Shown: positions 34,900-46,659, numbered from the stretch's first letter. The stretch: DNA of 64,000 bases from Augochlora pura (GCF_028453695.1 NC_135772.1:868001-932000); one strand, 5' to 3'. Made by a program: numbers and translations. The notes: generated by a model not told the origin, from the letters alone.

Positions 34900-35779
34900 G
34901 TTAAATGTTAGAAGCGTAAGTGTTCGAATACTTTCGTGTATTACTGAATGTCTACGCAGTAGAAGCTTTTCGACTGATTTTTAGCTCATTTATGGATCTC
35001 CGATATTCCATTTCTAAATCTGAAAAATCACGAAAGAAACGAATTACTCAAAAAAAAAAAACGACTCTAACAATTTTTCAAAGGTAAAATATATCTTTGC
35101 TAAACCGATTAATACACAAGTCGTTGGAAAACAAAAACGCTACGAATTTATTCGCCAAGCCAATAAGTATGATCGATGTGTTAATCACGCGAGATCGACG
35201 GAGCGAGGCGATTGCTCTCGTAAAAAAGATCTCTCGGTCACACGTGGCTTCCCTTCCCGATTCGCGTACAGTTCGTGCCGGCGGAACGTTAGCACGATAC
35301 GAGAAGCAGGCGCGCCGTAAAATTTTCGGGGAAAGTCACCGGCGATCCCTTTCACTTTCGTCGCGGACTGGAAATAATACGGCGGTCGTCGCGCTCTGCA
35401 GACAACAACGCCTAACGCTGTTAGGCTATTGTAGGGAGCCGTGGAAATTCCGTCGGAATTTTCGCTGGTACGCCCGCGGACGGCGGCGTTACGTGGTGAA
35501 CACGCCGCCCCGGAGACGAGCGTTTCCGGTAACGCTAATTGGGTCGCCGCCGTTGCTAGTGTAAACGAAACCGTTTCCGGCTGGCTAATATCCACACTTT
35601 CTTGCACTGGCACCGGCGAGACCGGTTGAATTTTCTCGAGGAAGCGAACAATTAATATTGGCTCGGTTGTTTATCTCGCTCGCTCATTAGAAAGTCCGCT
35701 GTTCGGCTTTCCTATTGGTCTCGCGCTACGAATTCGTCTTTGAAGAAAGGCGAGCATGGCCCTCGGGACGATGTATACA
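34900..35779. other. Intergenic DNA with a CpG-rich island (35190-35760)
   Basis: The island carries open frames of 155 and 142 codons on opposite strands; neither resembles a known protein and both are probably compositional. Confidence 0.4.
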
Positions 35780-35781
35780 TA

Positions 35782-36348
35782 CAGTAGCGGTCAAAAATTT
35801 AAGACGACGAATTTAATTTCAATTATACACGTGTAATGTAAGTACTATCTTTCCAATCAGTTTCTTATTTTGGGATAACGAAGACAAATGCTTGACCTTC
35901 CAATTCTCGAAGGCTCGTGTGTTAAATGTAAACATTATTGAGTCAACAATATTGACAATATTTCTGTAATTTTTTTCTGTAATATTACAGTAGAGAAATG
36001 TGAAAAATTAATAGATTCAATGCCAAAAAGATGTGCTGAGGTTATAAAAAATAATGGATTTTGGACGAAATACTAAATATTTGTATTGAAAACCATTTTT
36101 TTCTGTTTATTTTCTCCTATTATTTTGTAGTTTTAAACTTTTGTCAATGGAAATGTAACATAGATTTACTTTTTTGTTATATATTCTAACTAATAAGTTC
36201 AAAACCGAACATAAATGTTTTTTGTAACTGTTTAAATAAATGAGTAGACGATTATAATTAAAGATAGAACATGATAGCTTATGTTATTTATAAAATATTA
36301 ATAATTCCTTTCCTTTTGCTTCTCGTCTTAAATTTTTGTCCGCTACTG
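35782..36348 (+). mobile_element. Tc1-type deletion derivative with TA target
   Basis: TA at 35780-35781 and 36349-36350 flank inverted ends that match in 26 of about 27 positions: CAGTAGCGGTCAAAAATTTA... on the left and CAGTAGCGGACAAAAATTTA... inward from the right. It is 567 bp long and keeps only the last codons of a transposase (see 35999-36076). Confidence 0.88.
35999..36076 (+). pseudogene. C-terminal remnant of a Tc1-like transposase
   Basis: Twenty-five codons and TAA reading CEKLIDSMPKRCAEVIKNNG and ending WTKY match the KLVESMPxR...TKY C-terminus of Tc1 transposases. The DDE core is deleted. A different Tc1 end sequence and protein from the 15877 element show these are separate families. 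Confidence 0.8.
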
Positions 36349-36379
36349 TATATTTGATTCGAATAAATAAACTAGTAAC

Positions 36380-36800
36380 ACCTGCAAATGATTACATTCA
36401 ATTTGAAAAGAGTGCATGTCACTTGCGAAAAATGATCATTTTGATTTGAAGAATGTGTGAATATAACCTACAAAAAGAAAATTTTGATTTGAAGAAAAGC
36501 CAACGCGATCCGCAGAAGTGTGTATGTACATATTTCAGTTGAAAAGAAGAACAAATATTACTTGTAAATAGTTGTAAGTTGTATAATTTTAATAGTTGTT
36601 TAATTTTGAAAGGGTGTATTTGACTTGGAAAAGAATGATTTTGATTTGAAAAAGGAGAACATAACCTACGAAAAGACAATTTTTATTTAGAAAAAGGCAA
36701 ACGTGACTTTAGAAGGGTGTACATGTTTGATTTGAAGAAACAAAAACAAATGTTATATGGAAATGATTGCTTTTATATGAAAAAGGTGCATATAAATTTT
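36380..36800. repeat. Degenerate array of about 40-bp units
   Basis: Units such as AATTTTGATTTGAAGAAAAG with ATAACCTACAAAAAGA recur with drift; same family as 34060-34330. Confidence 0.65.
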
Positions 36801-36869
36801 TTCCTATTGGCTTTGCGCTACGAATTCGTCCTTTTACGAGTCGTATTCATCCTTTGTCAATTCGAAATT

Positions 36870-37210
36870 ATCCTTCTGCAAGTTATATGCACCCCTTTTC
36901 TCGTATCAACCTTTTGTACTACGATTTCTTTTACAGACATATCGATTAGCATTTTTGCGCCTTTAATACTAAGTATGTATACTAACGTTCGAGAGCGATT
37001 AATCAAAATTGTCTCGTAAGAATCACGAGATTGCTTTTATCCAAATTTTTCATAATTTTTCTAATATTGCGTGCCTCTATAAAGAAATATATTCGAGAAT
37101 TTTTAATGAGAGCAGCTTTATAATAATTATGAAATAATTATGAAACAGAAGTATAGAACCGGTCACTTGACCGGTTGTGCTAGCTTTAGTGATAATTTCC
37201 ATGATACAAC
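36870..37210. repeat. Interspersed repeat, arm B of an inverted pair
   Basis: GAACCGGTCACTTGACCGGT near 37158, with flanking blocks, is the reverse complement of arm A at 34350-34760. The 18-bp ACCGGTCACTTGACCGGT is itself palindromic. Confidence 0.75.
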
Positions 37211-38370
37211 GATACAGTTTTTATTTTTATCCAAGGTGCTTCGACAGCATTTCGACCCCGACGAGAAACAAAGAATGGCAAATATCGAAAATGTTGATTT
37301 TTACATCTTGGATATTCTTTTTTCTAAGCCTAAAAGATCATGAGAAATTCAATTACTCGAGAAAGCGAATATTACAGTTTTATAGATCTGAAAGAGATCT
37401 TTCGAACAGCTTAGATACTCGCTTCGCTACAATAATTAATGCACAAGTCGTTATAAAACAAAAACTCTACGAGTTTATTCGTTAGCCTCGTATATCGGCG
37501 ATAGATCATTAATATTAAACCTATCAAGTGTTACAGCTGACTAATGTGAATTATTTCACAAAGATGTAAGGATTCAATCTACAATTATCCGCTGAAATTT
37601 AATTATTTAGAATCATAGTGACGTAGCCACATTTTCGAAAATGTTAACTTATAATCGGTAACGAGGATATTGAAACACCTTTTAAACCGGAGCAACTTAT
37701 TTCGGACTACACTAAACAAACTGAACTTTTTTTTCTTTATAAATAGAGGACCCTGATTACATAATTATAATGTCATTTTTTGTATATTCAGCTACTACTC
37801 ACAATAACAAAAGGAAATAAAAGAAACTCTCGGTTTTTTCATTTTCTGATCACTGCTTAGATCTACAAAACACATTTTTTAAATTTTTGTTGCAGGCTTG
37901 GATAAGGGAGACATGGGAATATTTGTATGAAGTTAGCAACAGTTGAAGGAAAAACCGGAAACCAGTTAATTTGACTAATTTCGTAGTTCTATTGTTAGAC
38001 GTGCTGCGTCTCGAAATCGGTAAATGAATGATAGGATTTAGTCATTTAATATTACGAAGAGGGTATGGACAATACTGGCTTTAATGCTTCAGTTGCGTAA
38101 AGATGTAGCCTGTACTTTGTTGTAATGCATTGCGCCAGGTTTTTATAAACCGAGTCTGCTTAACCACAAGTAGCATATTTCCTGGATTGCGTAAAAAAGT
38201 TGAGCACAAAATAACAAACCGAAGAATTTCCTCAACTCTTAATTTCTGCGCAAATATCCCGTGCATCCACAATGATTAACAAGTATATTTTTCTTAATTT
38301 CTTAATCTTTTGATACGGAGCGCTTATAATTAATATATTATATCAATATTATATTATATTGTATTGTATT
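37211..38370. other. Intergenic DNA up to a gap
   Basis: A strong acceptor-like site TTTTTGTTGCAG|GCTTGG lies at about 37894 (see the exon at 30260). A 63-codon frame on the minus strand (38272-38081) is not recognised. AT-rich elsewhere. Confidence 0.35.
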
Positions 38371-38870
38371 NNNNNNNNNNNNNNNNNNNNNNNNNNNNNN
38401 NNNNNNNNNNNNNNNNNNNNNNNNNNNNNNNNNNNNNNNNNNNNNNNNNNNNNNNNNNNNNNNNNNNNNNNNNNNNNNNNNNNNNNNNNNNNNNNNNNNN
38501 NNNNNNNNNNNNNNNNNNNNNNNNNNNNNNNNNNNNNNNNNNNNNNNNNNNNNNNNNNNNNNNNNNNNNNNNNNNNNNNNNNNNNNNNNNNNNNNNNNNN
38601 NNNNNNNNNNNNNNNNNNNNNNNNNNNNNNNNNNNNNNNNNNNNNNNNNNNNNNNNNNNNNNNNNNNNNNNNNNNNNNNNNNNNNNNNNNNNNNNNNNNN
38701 NNNNNNNNNNNNNNNNNNNNNNNNNNNNNNNNNNNNNNNNNNNNNNNNNNNNNNNNNNNNNNNNNNNNNNNNNNNNNNNNNNNNNNNNNNNNNNNNNNNN
38801 NNNNNNNNNNNNNNNNNNNNNNNNNNNNNNNNNNNNNNNNNNNNNNNNNNNNNNNNNNNNNNNNNNNNNN
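38371..38870. other. Assembly gap (500 N)
   Basis: 500 N. Its right edge falls inside the large duplicated repeat, so part of that repeat is missing. Confidence 0.95.
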
Positions 38871-39595
38871 TAATGTTTCTCTTAAAACAGCATTTCCTAT
38901 CGAGGTAGAAAACGAAAGATTCTAAAGAACGAAGAACATTGTTTGTCCACAATACTAATGGTACGCGTTAGCACAGTTTCCTGAAAAATAGCATCACCGC
39001 TGCTCCCGTCAGAAATCATCTACTTGGCAATCTGCGCGACCATCGTCCACGGTGCTACGTACCGATGGCCGTGGCGCCACTAAAATATATTAATTATATG
39101 AAATATATTAATCGCTCGGGGCTTCGTCGAAGGTTTATACTATGGAGAACATTGAGACATCGAGTGCACGCGGCCTATCCATGTCTCGGCGAGCGCACAG
39201 TTCGACGAAGAACGCGCCCTGCGACGCTTATTTTCAAATAGCTGTGAAACTGAAACTCGGACGAATTCGGAAGCGATTCTTGTTGCATCGTAACCTTAAA
39301 CCTTTATAGAATACGATCGCGCGAACTCGAGCACCGGGACTCGCTCTGAAGTATAACAAAATTCTCGAGGAATTATTGTAACGAAACAAAAATTACTGTA
39401 TCATTCGATATGTTTAATACTAAACCTACTATGTACTAAAAGTGACTAAGGAGTATTGCCTTATAAAAATTGCAAGATAGAATTTATTCGAACTATTTCA
39501 GAATTTTTATTATAGTGCGTAAGCGAATATAGTGGTATAGTGAACAATTTTTCAGGGAAGCAGCTTTATGATTTCAATAATTATGAAATTGAAAA
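38871..39595. repeat. Large dispersed repeat, copy 1 (truncated by gap)
   Basis: Nearly identical in reverse complement to 48050-48790; in the GC-rich core only scattered single-base differences are seen over about 300 bp. Shared landmarks are CTACTTGGCAATC, GCTCGGGGCTTCGTCGAAGG and GATTCTTGTTGCATCG. Near its far end it includes TTTAATACTAAACC, part of the TTAA element that is complete in copy 2. Confidence 0.9.
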
Positions 39596-39958
39596 GTAGC
39601 GATCTTCCGATTTATTTAGCAAAATACGTAGCTATTTTATATTTCATTCGCGTAACGTCACATTAGTTGACTCAATAAATTAAGTCAATGATAATCTCTA
39701 TAAATATTTTTCCTTTTATAAAAAGAAAAAGTGGCAAAAATTTTTTATATATAGTCAGATAATTTTTCAAAAGCAGATCGATTCATATTAGTTGTCATCG
39801 AAAATTGATGACCTTTAAAGTTATTAACTTCATAACTGTTCACAATAGTTCGGTTTGAAGAATGCAGCGCCATTTCACGAAAAAGTTACCTATTTCAAAT
39901 TGAAAATTACTCATTTTGTATTTCTTTACAAAGGTCTATGGAACTCAGAAATGAAGAA

Positions 39959-40046
39959 ATTATTATGTTGGAAACTATGAAACGGGCGTTTTTGTTTAGT
40001 CTGCGTTCAGCTGCGGCGCCCGTTTCATAGTTTCCAACATAATAAT
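39959..40046. repeat. Perfect 30-bp hairpin with 28-nt loop
   Basis: Arm 39959-39988 and its exact reverse complement 40017-40046 include GGAAACTATGAAACGGGCG and CGCCCGTTTCATAGTTTCC. The loop is 28 nt. No other copy was noticed in the window. Confidence 0.85.
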
Positions 40047-40451
40047 AAAATTGAATACATATTTTAGTTACTACGAACATTTAAATGTAAGCGATTTGAG
40101 ACTAGAATATTTCCTTTGACGGACCTTTCATCTTTTTTGAGATGTCCTATTGATCGTGTTTCATATCTTCGCTCAGTACTTTTATATTACAAATATCACA
40201 CCTTTCTAATAAGAATACTAATCATATCTACTAATCATATATTCTTTTAATCATTACTAACAAGAAAATATAGAAAACGTAACACCGATCGATACGTGAC
40301 AAAATTAAGAAATTCTCTATATTTACCAAAGGATAACTTTTGATCTGCTACAATCTCCTTATTCCAACGAAACCGATTATTAACTACACTCTTTAAATAA
40401 TCGCAAAAAGATCATATCCCATATCCCTGACGCGTTAATCCACTCGGATAA
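40047..40451. other. AT-rich intergenic DNA
   Basis: No supported gene. Confidence 0.4.
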
Positions 40452-40695
40452 CCACTCGGTTGCACTCGAAGCCATTTTAAGTCTACATTCAAAATAGTTA
40501 TTTTGACCAGCTATATTCCCATTTGATATGATTTAGTACAATTTATAGATAGGAGATTGAGTCTTGTGACTCGTAAAACCATTACGCTTTTAACAGTCTT
40601 TTACATAGAAGGATCTTTGATAATGTTAAAATTATTTCGGAAATAATATAACAATTTTCATTGGCGCCTCAGAGGCGTCAGTCGAGTGCAAAAGG
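40452..40695. mobile_element. TTAA-type MITE, family CCCTTTGCACTCGA, degraded left end
   Basis: TTGCACTCGAAGCCATTTTA near 40460 and CAGTCGAGTGCAAAAGG ending at 40695 before TTAA. It carries the family's inner block GGCGCCTCAGAGGCGTC. The left boundary is approximate. Confidence 0.7.
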
Positions 40696-40699
40696 TTAA

Positions 40700-41153
40700 T
40701 ATAATGCAAGGGATTGATAACTTTATAAATAGAATGTAAAGTTGAATATATGTTACGACGACTCTTTTATACCAATTCGCATTGATAATTTCACTGCAAC
40801 GATTCCAAAGTTCCACCAACTCGCTGAATTCTCCCAAACCGAACCACTGTGCGTTCCAAGGATCAAGGCGCCTCGATCGCCCTGAACCTGTTAGCTGCGT
40901 ACGACGTGTAACACGTCATAAGGAAACGGCGATTTTACATCTTACAATAAAAATACTTCTCTTTCGATCTATGTCGCAATGCTTATGGTAACATATTCAT
41001 AAATTTCACACGTTTTAGAACAATTCTAAAACAATTATCGAAATAATTACACCGAGTAGGATCAATAAAACGCGTAACAAAATTTATCTTCAAAGTATAT
41101 CGACGCGGCCAAGTGTGGTTAATCTCTCTCTATATCAAGATAACATGTCTTAC
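40700..41153. other. Intergenic or intronic DNA
   Basis: If the exon at 41230-41154 is real this is its first intron. A 69-codon frame on the + strand is not recognised. Confidence 0.35.
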
Positions 41154-41230
41154 CTCGTCTGTCGTGGTCCCTGGATCTGCCCAAGGATGAGAAGGGCTAT
41201 CGCGGTTGCCGCGATGTCACCGCGACGCAT
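41154..41230 (-). CDS. Putative first coding exon encoding a signal peptide
   Basis: On the minus strand ATG at 41230 (G at -3) opens 25 codons and two bases to a perfect donor AG|GTAAGA. The peptide MRRGDIAATAIALLILGQI, then QGPRQT, has the charged start, hydrophobic core and polar end of a signal peptide. Upstream, TTTTCAAGAATTACAG| ending at 41256 is a plausible acceptor, so the exon may be 41255-41154 with a non-coding exon before it inside the CpG-rich island. The mature protein is unknown; downstream exons would lie at lower coordinates. I could not identify them. Confidence 0.5.
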
Positions 41231-41255
41231 CTCTTACATCACAATCCCCTTGTTT

Positions 41256-43076
41256 CTGTAATTCTTGAAAACGGATGTGCACGCGACGAGTTTTCACGGT
41301 TCCGCGGTCAGCCGACCGGACACGCGGGTCGGATGTTCGTTTCAGTGGCACAGTACAGGTTTCACGGTCCTCTAGGCGGGTTCGTCGCACGCTATCCCGT
41401 GGCCGCACCGATTTCTCCCATATCACTGTGCACCACGCACCGTTTATCCACAACACACGACACACAAACACACAAACACACGCGCACGTACACAGAGAGA
41501 GAGAGAGAGGGAGAGAGGATCGTTACGCGACGTCGTCTCTCGATCCGAGCACGGTTATCATCGATCCAATACACACCGCGAAAAGTTCGACCTGCTAACC
41601 GGATCTCCTGGCCGTGCCCCCATAAATCCAGCCGCGGCCAATTGTTTCCTCGTTGTTCCACGGATCGTTTAAACGTCAATCAACCGATCGCCGGCGGCGA
41701 ATCGTCCCTCGATCCTGCCGAGTCGGTGCCTCGATTCAATCGGGTCGGTGCCTCCTCGCGCGCGAGAGATCGAACGCGAAGGGGATCGCCTTAGAAACGT
41801 GAATTACACTGGTGTGATCCTCGGTTTCGCGAGCAGGCTCGTTAAAGCGGCCGCCTCGCGGCGGGACAAAAGAGCGGCGGGTGCACGCGAGACCCCGCGA
41901 AACTGCAAGGCCAACATTTAGAAAACCGTCGAGTGTGTTTGCGGCGCTTAACTGGTCCGGCGAGAGTGTTTGCGATCGCCAAATACTCGAGAGAGCCCGT
42001 TCGCTTTAACGGTGACTAAGCGGAAACTTGATGTGTCTATAACACAGCGTCTTCCTCTCTCTTTCTCGCTCCTTCTATCTTCTTCTCGCGCGACTCTTCT
42101 TCCAAGCCTTCTTCTCTCAAGCCTTCGAAATCCTGGGATCTTCGGGCAGGGTGCGTCTCGCCGCGAGAGTCGGATCCGGAAGACGTCTTCGATCGCGGTG
42201 TCCCTTAACGAACGCGGTAGGACGCCGGTGGTTATCGAATGAACACTAATTAAAACGATTATCGGACGCAGCTTCCTGGACGATCGCAGATACGTGGCCG
42301 GGTCTCCACACGCGACGTATTATTACGCCGAGGGATCGCGGTCGATGCTCACGCGAGGATACCGTCTTCTTATTGTCCCGCTGCTAACGATTCCCTGGCG
42401 AGGATTTATCGATCGGCTCGTCATCGCGATACCGCGCGGAAACGCCGCGCGCCGCGGCGATCGAGGCGTCAAGATCCCGCCGGATCTCCTCCTCGCGCGC
42501 CGAGCGTGATCGATCGGCGGTACGCAGTCACGAGAGGTAAACGTTGCCGGTGCGTTCTACCCTCTCGATTTTTTCCATTTGCAGACCGGGGGCCCGGCAC
42601 AGGCGCAGCGCTTCTCTCGCTGCGCTAACTTAACGAAGAGGAATTCCTTTTCGCTGCGTTAAGCCCCCTCCCGGCGTTCGCGAGCCCCTCCTCCTCCTCC
42701 TCCTCCTCCTCCTCCTCGTCCCCTCTTCCTCTCGACAAGTGCTACCGGTTCTTATTGTTCCACCCGGACGTATTGTTCCCTTTTGTCAGTTTTTTCGAAT
42801 ATGTAGCTGGTCCCGTGGTGTCGCGCGGGCCGACGGAACGCGCGTCGCGTCTCGCGCTTTTCAATGGTCACCGAGGCTTTATCCCCCGGGGTCGGAAATT
42901 TGTATGCGGCCCCAAAGACCCCGTAACCGAGGTCACAGCTGGCGTTAACGAGCCTCGACCGACACCTGAGGAACCGCGCGCCGCTTGCTCTCGCGGTGTC
43001 CTGGCCGGTTACGCGTCGATCTCGCTCTCTCTCTCAACCTCTCTCTTTATCTCTTTAGCTCTTTCTCCCTTTCTCT
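41256..43076. other. Large CpG-rich island
   Basis: Strongly CpG-rich for about 1.8 kb, with a GA microsatellite (41492-41517) and a (CTC)n run (42687-42716). Overlapping open frames up to about 150 codons on both strands are unrecognised. It probably includes the promoter region of the gene starting at 41230. Confidence 0.4.
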
Positions 43077-43290
43077 GATCTCTATTCCTCTGATTTCTAT
43101 CTCTCTGATCTATATTTCTCTGATCTATATTTCTCTGATCTCTATTCCTCTGATCTCTATCTCTCTGATCTCTATTCCTCTGATCTCTATCTCTCTGATC
43201 TATATTCCTCTGATCTCTATTCCTCCGATCTATATTTCTCTGATCTCTATCTCTCTGATTTATATTTCTCTGATCTCTATTTCTTTCTTT
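43077..43290. repeat. 15-bp pyrimidine-rich minisatellite
   Basis: About fourteen copies of TCTGATCTCTATTCC and variants, flanked by CT-rich simple sequence. The long frame across it is a repeat translation. Confidence 0.9.
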
Positions 43291-43630
43291 CTCCCTCTCC
43301 TTCTCTTATTCTCTCTTTCTCTCTTTCTCTATTTCTCTGCTCTCTTTCTTCCTCTTTCTCTCTGCTCTGTTCTGCTCTGGTCCGCAGATCCGATCGAATC
43401 CGTTCAGGGCCGATCGACGGCGAACAGCATCGTTTCACCTGCCCAGACCTTCGCCAAGCCCGTGCACCGCCAAGGCGACGCGTGTCATCCGATCTCCCGA
43501 TCAGATTATCGATGTTATAATTAAAATTTCATGATCGATTTACCCGGGCACGGCGCGGACACGATCACCCTCCTCCTCGCTCTGCTCTCCCTGCGCCGCG
43601 ACAGGTGTAAAGGGGTTGGCGCACCTCCCG

Positions 43631-43667
<37 letters not shown>

Positions 43668-43850
43668 TTCTCCGTCTTCTGACGATCTAGCGACACTCGA
43701 AGCGTCGTTTGTCATCACCGATACTCCCGTCGGAGCATCGGCCGCCGATCTTGTTCACCGCTGCTCGATCTTGCGACGATTTTCTGGAGAGATTTCTCTT
43801 CGAAACGATCTGTTTGGTTCGATGACGGTGTATCGATGATCGGTGTAGTT
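43291..43850. other. CT-rich simple sequence and GC-rich DNA
   Basis: CT-rich to about 43380, a (TC)n run at 43632-43674, and otherwise GC-rich unassigned sequence. Confidence 0.6.
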
Positions 43851-44190
43851 TGTCGATCCTTCGATCTTCTCGTTTTTAGTTTTATATTTCTGTTTGGGTA
43901 TTTTACGATTTTGTATGCTTCGATTTGTATATTTCGATGTGTGTATTTTGACTTGTATATTTCGATTTCTATTTTTCAATTTGTATATTTCGATTTCTAT
44001 TTTTCAATTTGTATATTTATATTTCTGCATCTCGATTTTTATTTTTCGATTTGTACTTCTCTATTTCTATATTTCTATTTATATATTTATACTAATATAT
44101 TTCTATCTGTTAATTTCTATTTATATACTGATATTTGTATATTTCTATTTGTCAATTTCTATTTATATATCTCTATTTATATGTTCTGTT
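43851..44190. repeat. Degenerate TATATTTCTATTT array
   Basis: Repeated TATATTTCGATTTCTATTTT-like units with drift. The aromatic-rich 163- and 129-codon frames are translations of it. Confidence 0.8.
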
Positions 44191-44260
44191 CATACACAGC
44201 CGCGTTCTTCTCGTTCGATAGACGACGGAAGAAACAATTCCAGCACCGCGATGAAAGATC

Positions 44261-44760
44261 GATCCTTACTACGATCTTCGTAATATTGTTCGAAACAAAC
44301 TACTTGCAACGGCGATACAACAATTGACTCTGAAACTAGATCAAACTATCCTCTATTCCGTTTTCTATCGCATCCAGTCAAAAACGTTCTCCTTCGATCG
44401 ACGATAAAATAAGCGATTAAAGAATTATGTCAAGAGATTGATCCTTCTACGATCTATATAATATCGCTCAGAATATTATACTTTTTCCGGCGATACAACA
44501 ATCGACTCTGTAACTAGATCAAACTATCCCCTATCGTTCCTCGATCCTCTAATCTTCCGTTTTATTATTGGATCCAGTCAAAGATCTTTTCCTTCGATCG
44601 ACGATAGATTAAACGATTACAGAGTTATGACAAGAGTTTGATCCTTCTACCGATCTGTTAATCTTTCAATTTTTATTAGATCTTGTTAAAAACATTCTAC
44701 TTCGATCGACAGTGTAAGAATTGACTCTAGAACTAGATCAACGATCCGTTACGTTTAAAT
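44261..44760. repeat. Diverged tandem duplication, about 180-200 bp units
   Basis: GATCCTTCTACGATCT-like blocks start at 44261, 44440 and 44640, and each unit also carries GGCGATACAACAATYGACTC, CTAGATCAAACTATCC and CTTCGATCGACGATA blocks. The third unit is partial. Confidence 0.75.
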
Positions 44761-44879
44761 ATTTGCGAGATGTACGATATAGAGTATCGTCGCTGAGAGA
44801 AATGAGAAAAATGACGTGCTGGAGGTAGATCAGAGATGCCTGATCTTCCTCGATCTTCTAATCTTCTTTGATCCTTGAA

Positions 44880-45270
44880 GATTTAGATATCGAGCAGTTT
44901 TCTTAGATTCACGCGCGTGAACGTCGCCAAGCGAAGGAAGAAATCTGTAGCAACTTCTAGTCTCTGAAGAACGCTGTAAAACTAGAGCAGAGGGTATGAC
45001 TTTCGTCTGATCTTTAACTCTTGTAAGAGATCTTCCCGTCGATGTCAAGGTTATGTCACGATTATACAAGGTTGTCCGATCTTCTTCGATCCTCCGATCT
45101 TCTTAGATTCACACGCGAGAACGTCACCAAGCGAAGAAATCTCTATCAACTTACGTCCCTAAAAAAAACGCTATAAAACTGGAGCAAAAGATACAACTTC
45201 TTGATCTCTAACTCTCGTACCCCGTCAACGTCACGCCGACGAACTCAAAAGTCCAAGTGTCCGATAAAAA
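44880..45270. repeat. Second diverged tandem duplication, about 200-bp units
   Basis: TCTTAGATTCACRCGCG followed by GAACGTCRCCAAGCGAAG occurs at 44901 and 45101, and later blocks (AAACTRGAGCA, TGATCTYTAACTCT) follow at the same offset. Confidence 0.7.
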
Positions 45271-45960
45271 CGTCCCAGAACTAGAGCAATTCTAGAGCGA
45301 ATCCCAGAACGCGCGGCTGGTCTCGCACGAGATCTCTCCTAAACTTGCTGTCACAATAAATCACGTTAACGTCGCGACGAATTGCAACAAAGACGACGAT
45401 CCTCTCCGCAGTTAATGGTGTCCCGTTTGATCTTCAACTTGAGTAGAGGATGCTTTATAGTATCCGACGAAGAAACGAAGTCGCGAAGCGGCGCGACGTC
45501 CCGCTCGGAGTGCTCGGTAACTAGAGCAGAGGGTAACTGTGCAAGGTGTGCGTCTAAACCCGGTGTTCAAGGTAACGCGGCCGGCCACCACCATCAGCGA
45601 CGAGCACCACCGTCACACACGGTGTGACAACCACCACCATTACCACAACCACCACCACCACCACCACCACCACTGGCACTAGCAGTAGCAGAATCGGAAG
45701 CAGCAGTAGCACCTTGGGACCAGGGGCCTTAGTCACCAGTAAAGGTAGTCGAGCACCAACATCTCCGAGGGGTTAGCCGGCATGGGGAGATGAACGGGAG
45801 AAGGCCGCGTGCACATGGGAATTTGAACGAGCGGGCAGAAAGTAAAGCGCGTTCGGTCGAGAGGAGGGCCCGCGATGGACTGGCCTCGCCAACCCAAGTC
45901 CTCCTACCTTTGGGATCAGGTCCCAGCCTCTACGATGTTACCTCTACGATCCTACCTCGC
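45271..45960. other. GC-rich DNA with (CAC)n
   Basis: CACCAC runs at about 45630-45672. No gene is assigned. Confidence 0.5.
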
Positions 45961-45964
45961 CTCG

Positions 45965-45970
45965 CTCGCT

Positions 45971-46016
<46 letters not shown>

Positions 46017-46098
46017 CTCCCCCCCTCTCTCTCTCTCTTTCTCTTTTTCCTCTCTCTCTCGTTCTGCTTGTTTCTCCCTCCATCTCTCTCCTACCCTC

Positions 46099-46173
<75 letters not shown>

Positions 46174-46340
46174 CCCTGTCTTCTCTGTCTCTACATCTCT
46201 CCGTCTTCTCTGTCTCTCTGCTTGTCTACTTGTTTCTCTCTGTCTCTCTGTTTCTATTTCTCTGTCTATCTGTCTATCTACTCGTTTCTCTCCCTCTCTC
46301 TGTTTTCTCCGTATCTCTGTCTCTCTCCTTCGCACTCTTC
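45965..46340. repeat. Long (CT)n-rich simple repeat
   Basis: Pure or nearly pure TC dinucleotide runs (45973-46012 and 46110-46164) in pyrimidine-rich sequence. Open frames of 200-320 codons rich in Ser and Leu, and RE-rich on the other strand, are translations of the repeat. Confidence 0.95.
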
Positions 46341-46659
46341 GCAGCGCGTTCTTTTTCCCTTCCCCCGGCTTTACCTTCTTCGTATCCTTTTCTCCTTCTC
46401 CTCCTCCTCGCGCCGTCGCTTTCTCTGCTCCTTCCTCCGATCTCCTCTTACTTTCTTCCCTCCCATGCCCTCTCTTTTCGGATCGTTCCCCGTCTACTTA
46501 CTGACGTCTCGACTCGCGAACGCATCCGCGGACCTTCCACTTGCGCCCCGGCGTTTGCTTCAGTTTCGACGGTGTTGTACAACACAGTTCGCCAGATTGT
46601 CACGGCGACCGTGCGTCGACGCTCGCCTAATTGCACTCGTTCGTGGCATACCTGTTGGC
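46341..46659. other. Pyrimidine- and GC-rich DNA
   Basis: No gene is supported. Confidence 0.4.

Noticed and set aside
38338..38952. Long frames across the gap
   Set aside because: They consist almost entirely of N.
42985..43524. 179-codon Ile/Ser-rich frame
   Set aside because: Mostly the 15-bp pyrimidine minisatellite and CT-rich flank.
43836..44327. Aromatic-rich frames that resemble membrane proteins
   Set aside because: They translate a TATATTTCTATTT array; hydrophobicity follows from AT-rich repeats.
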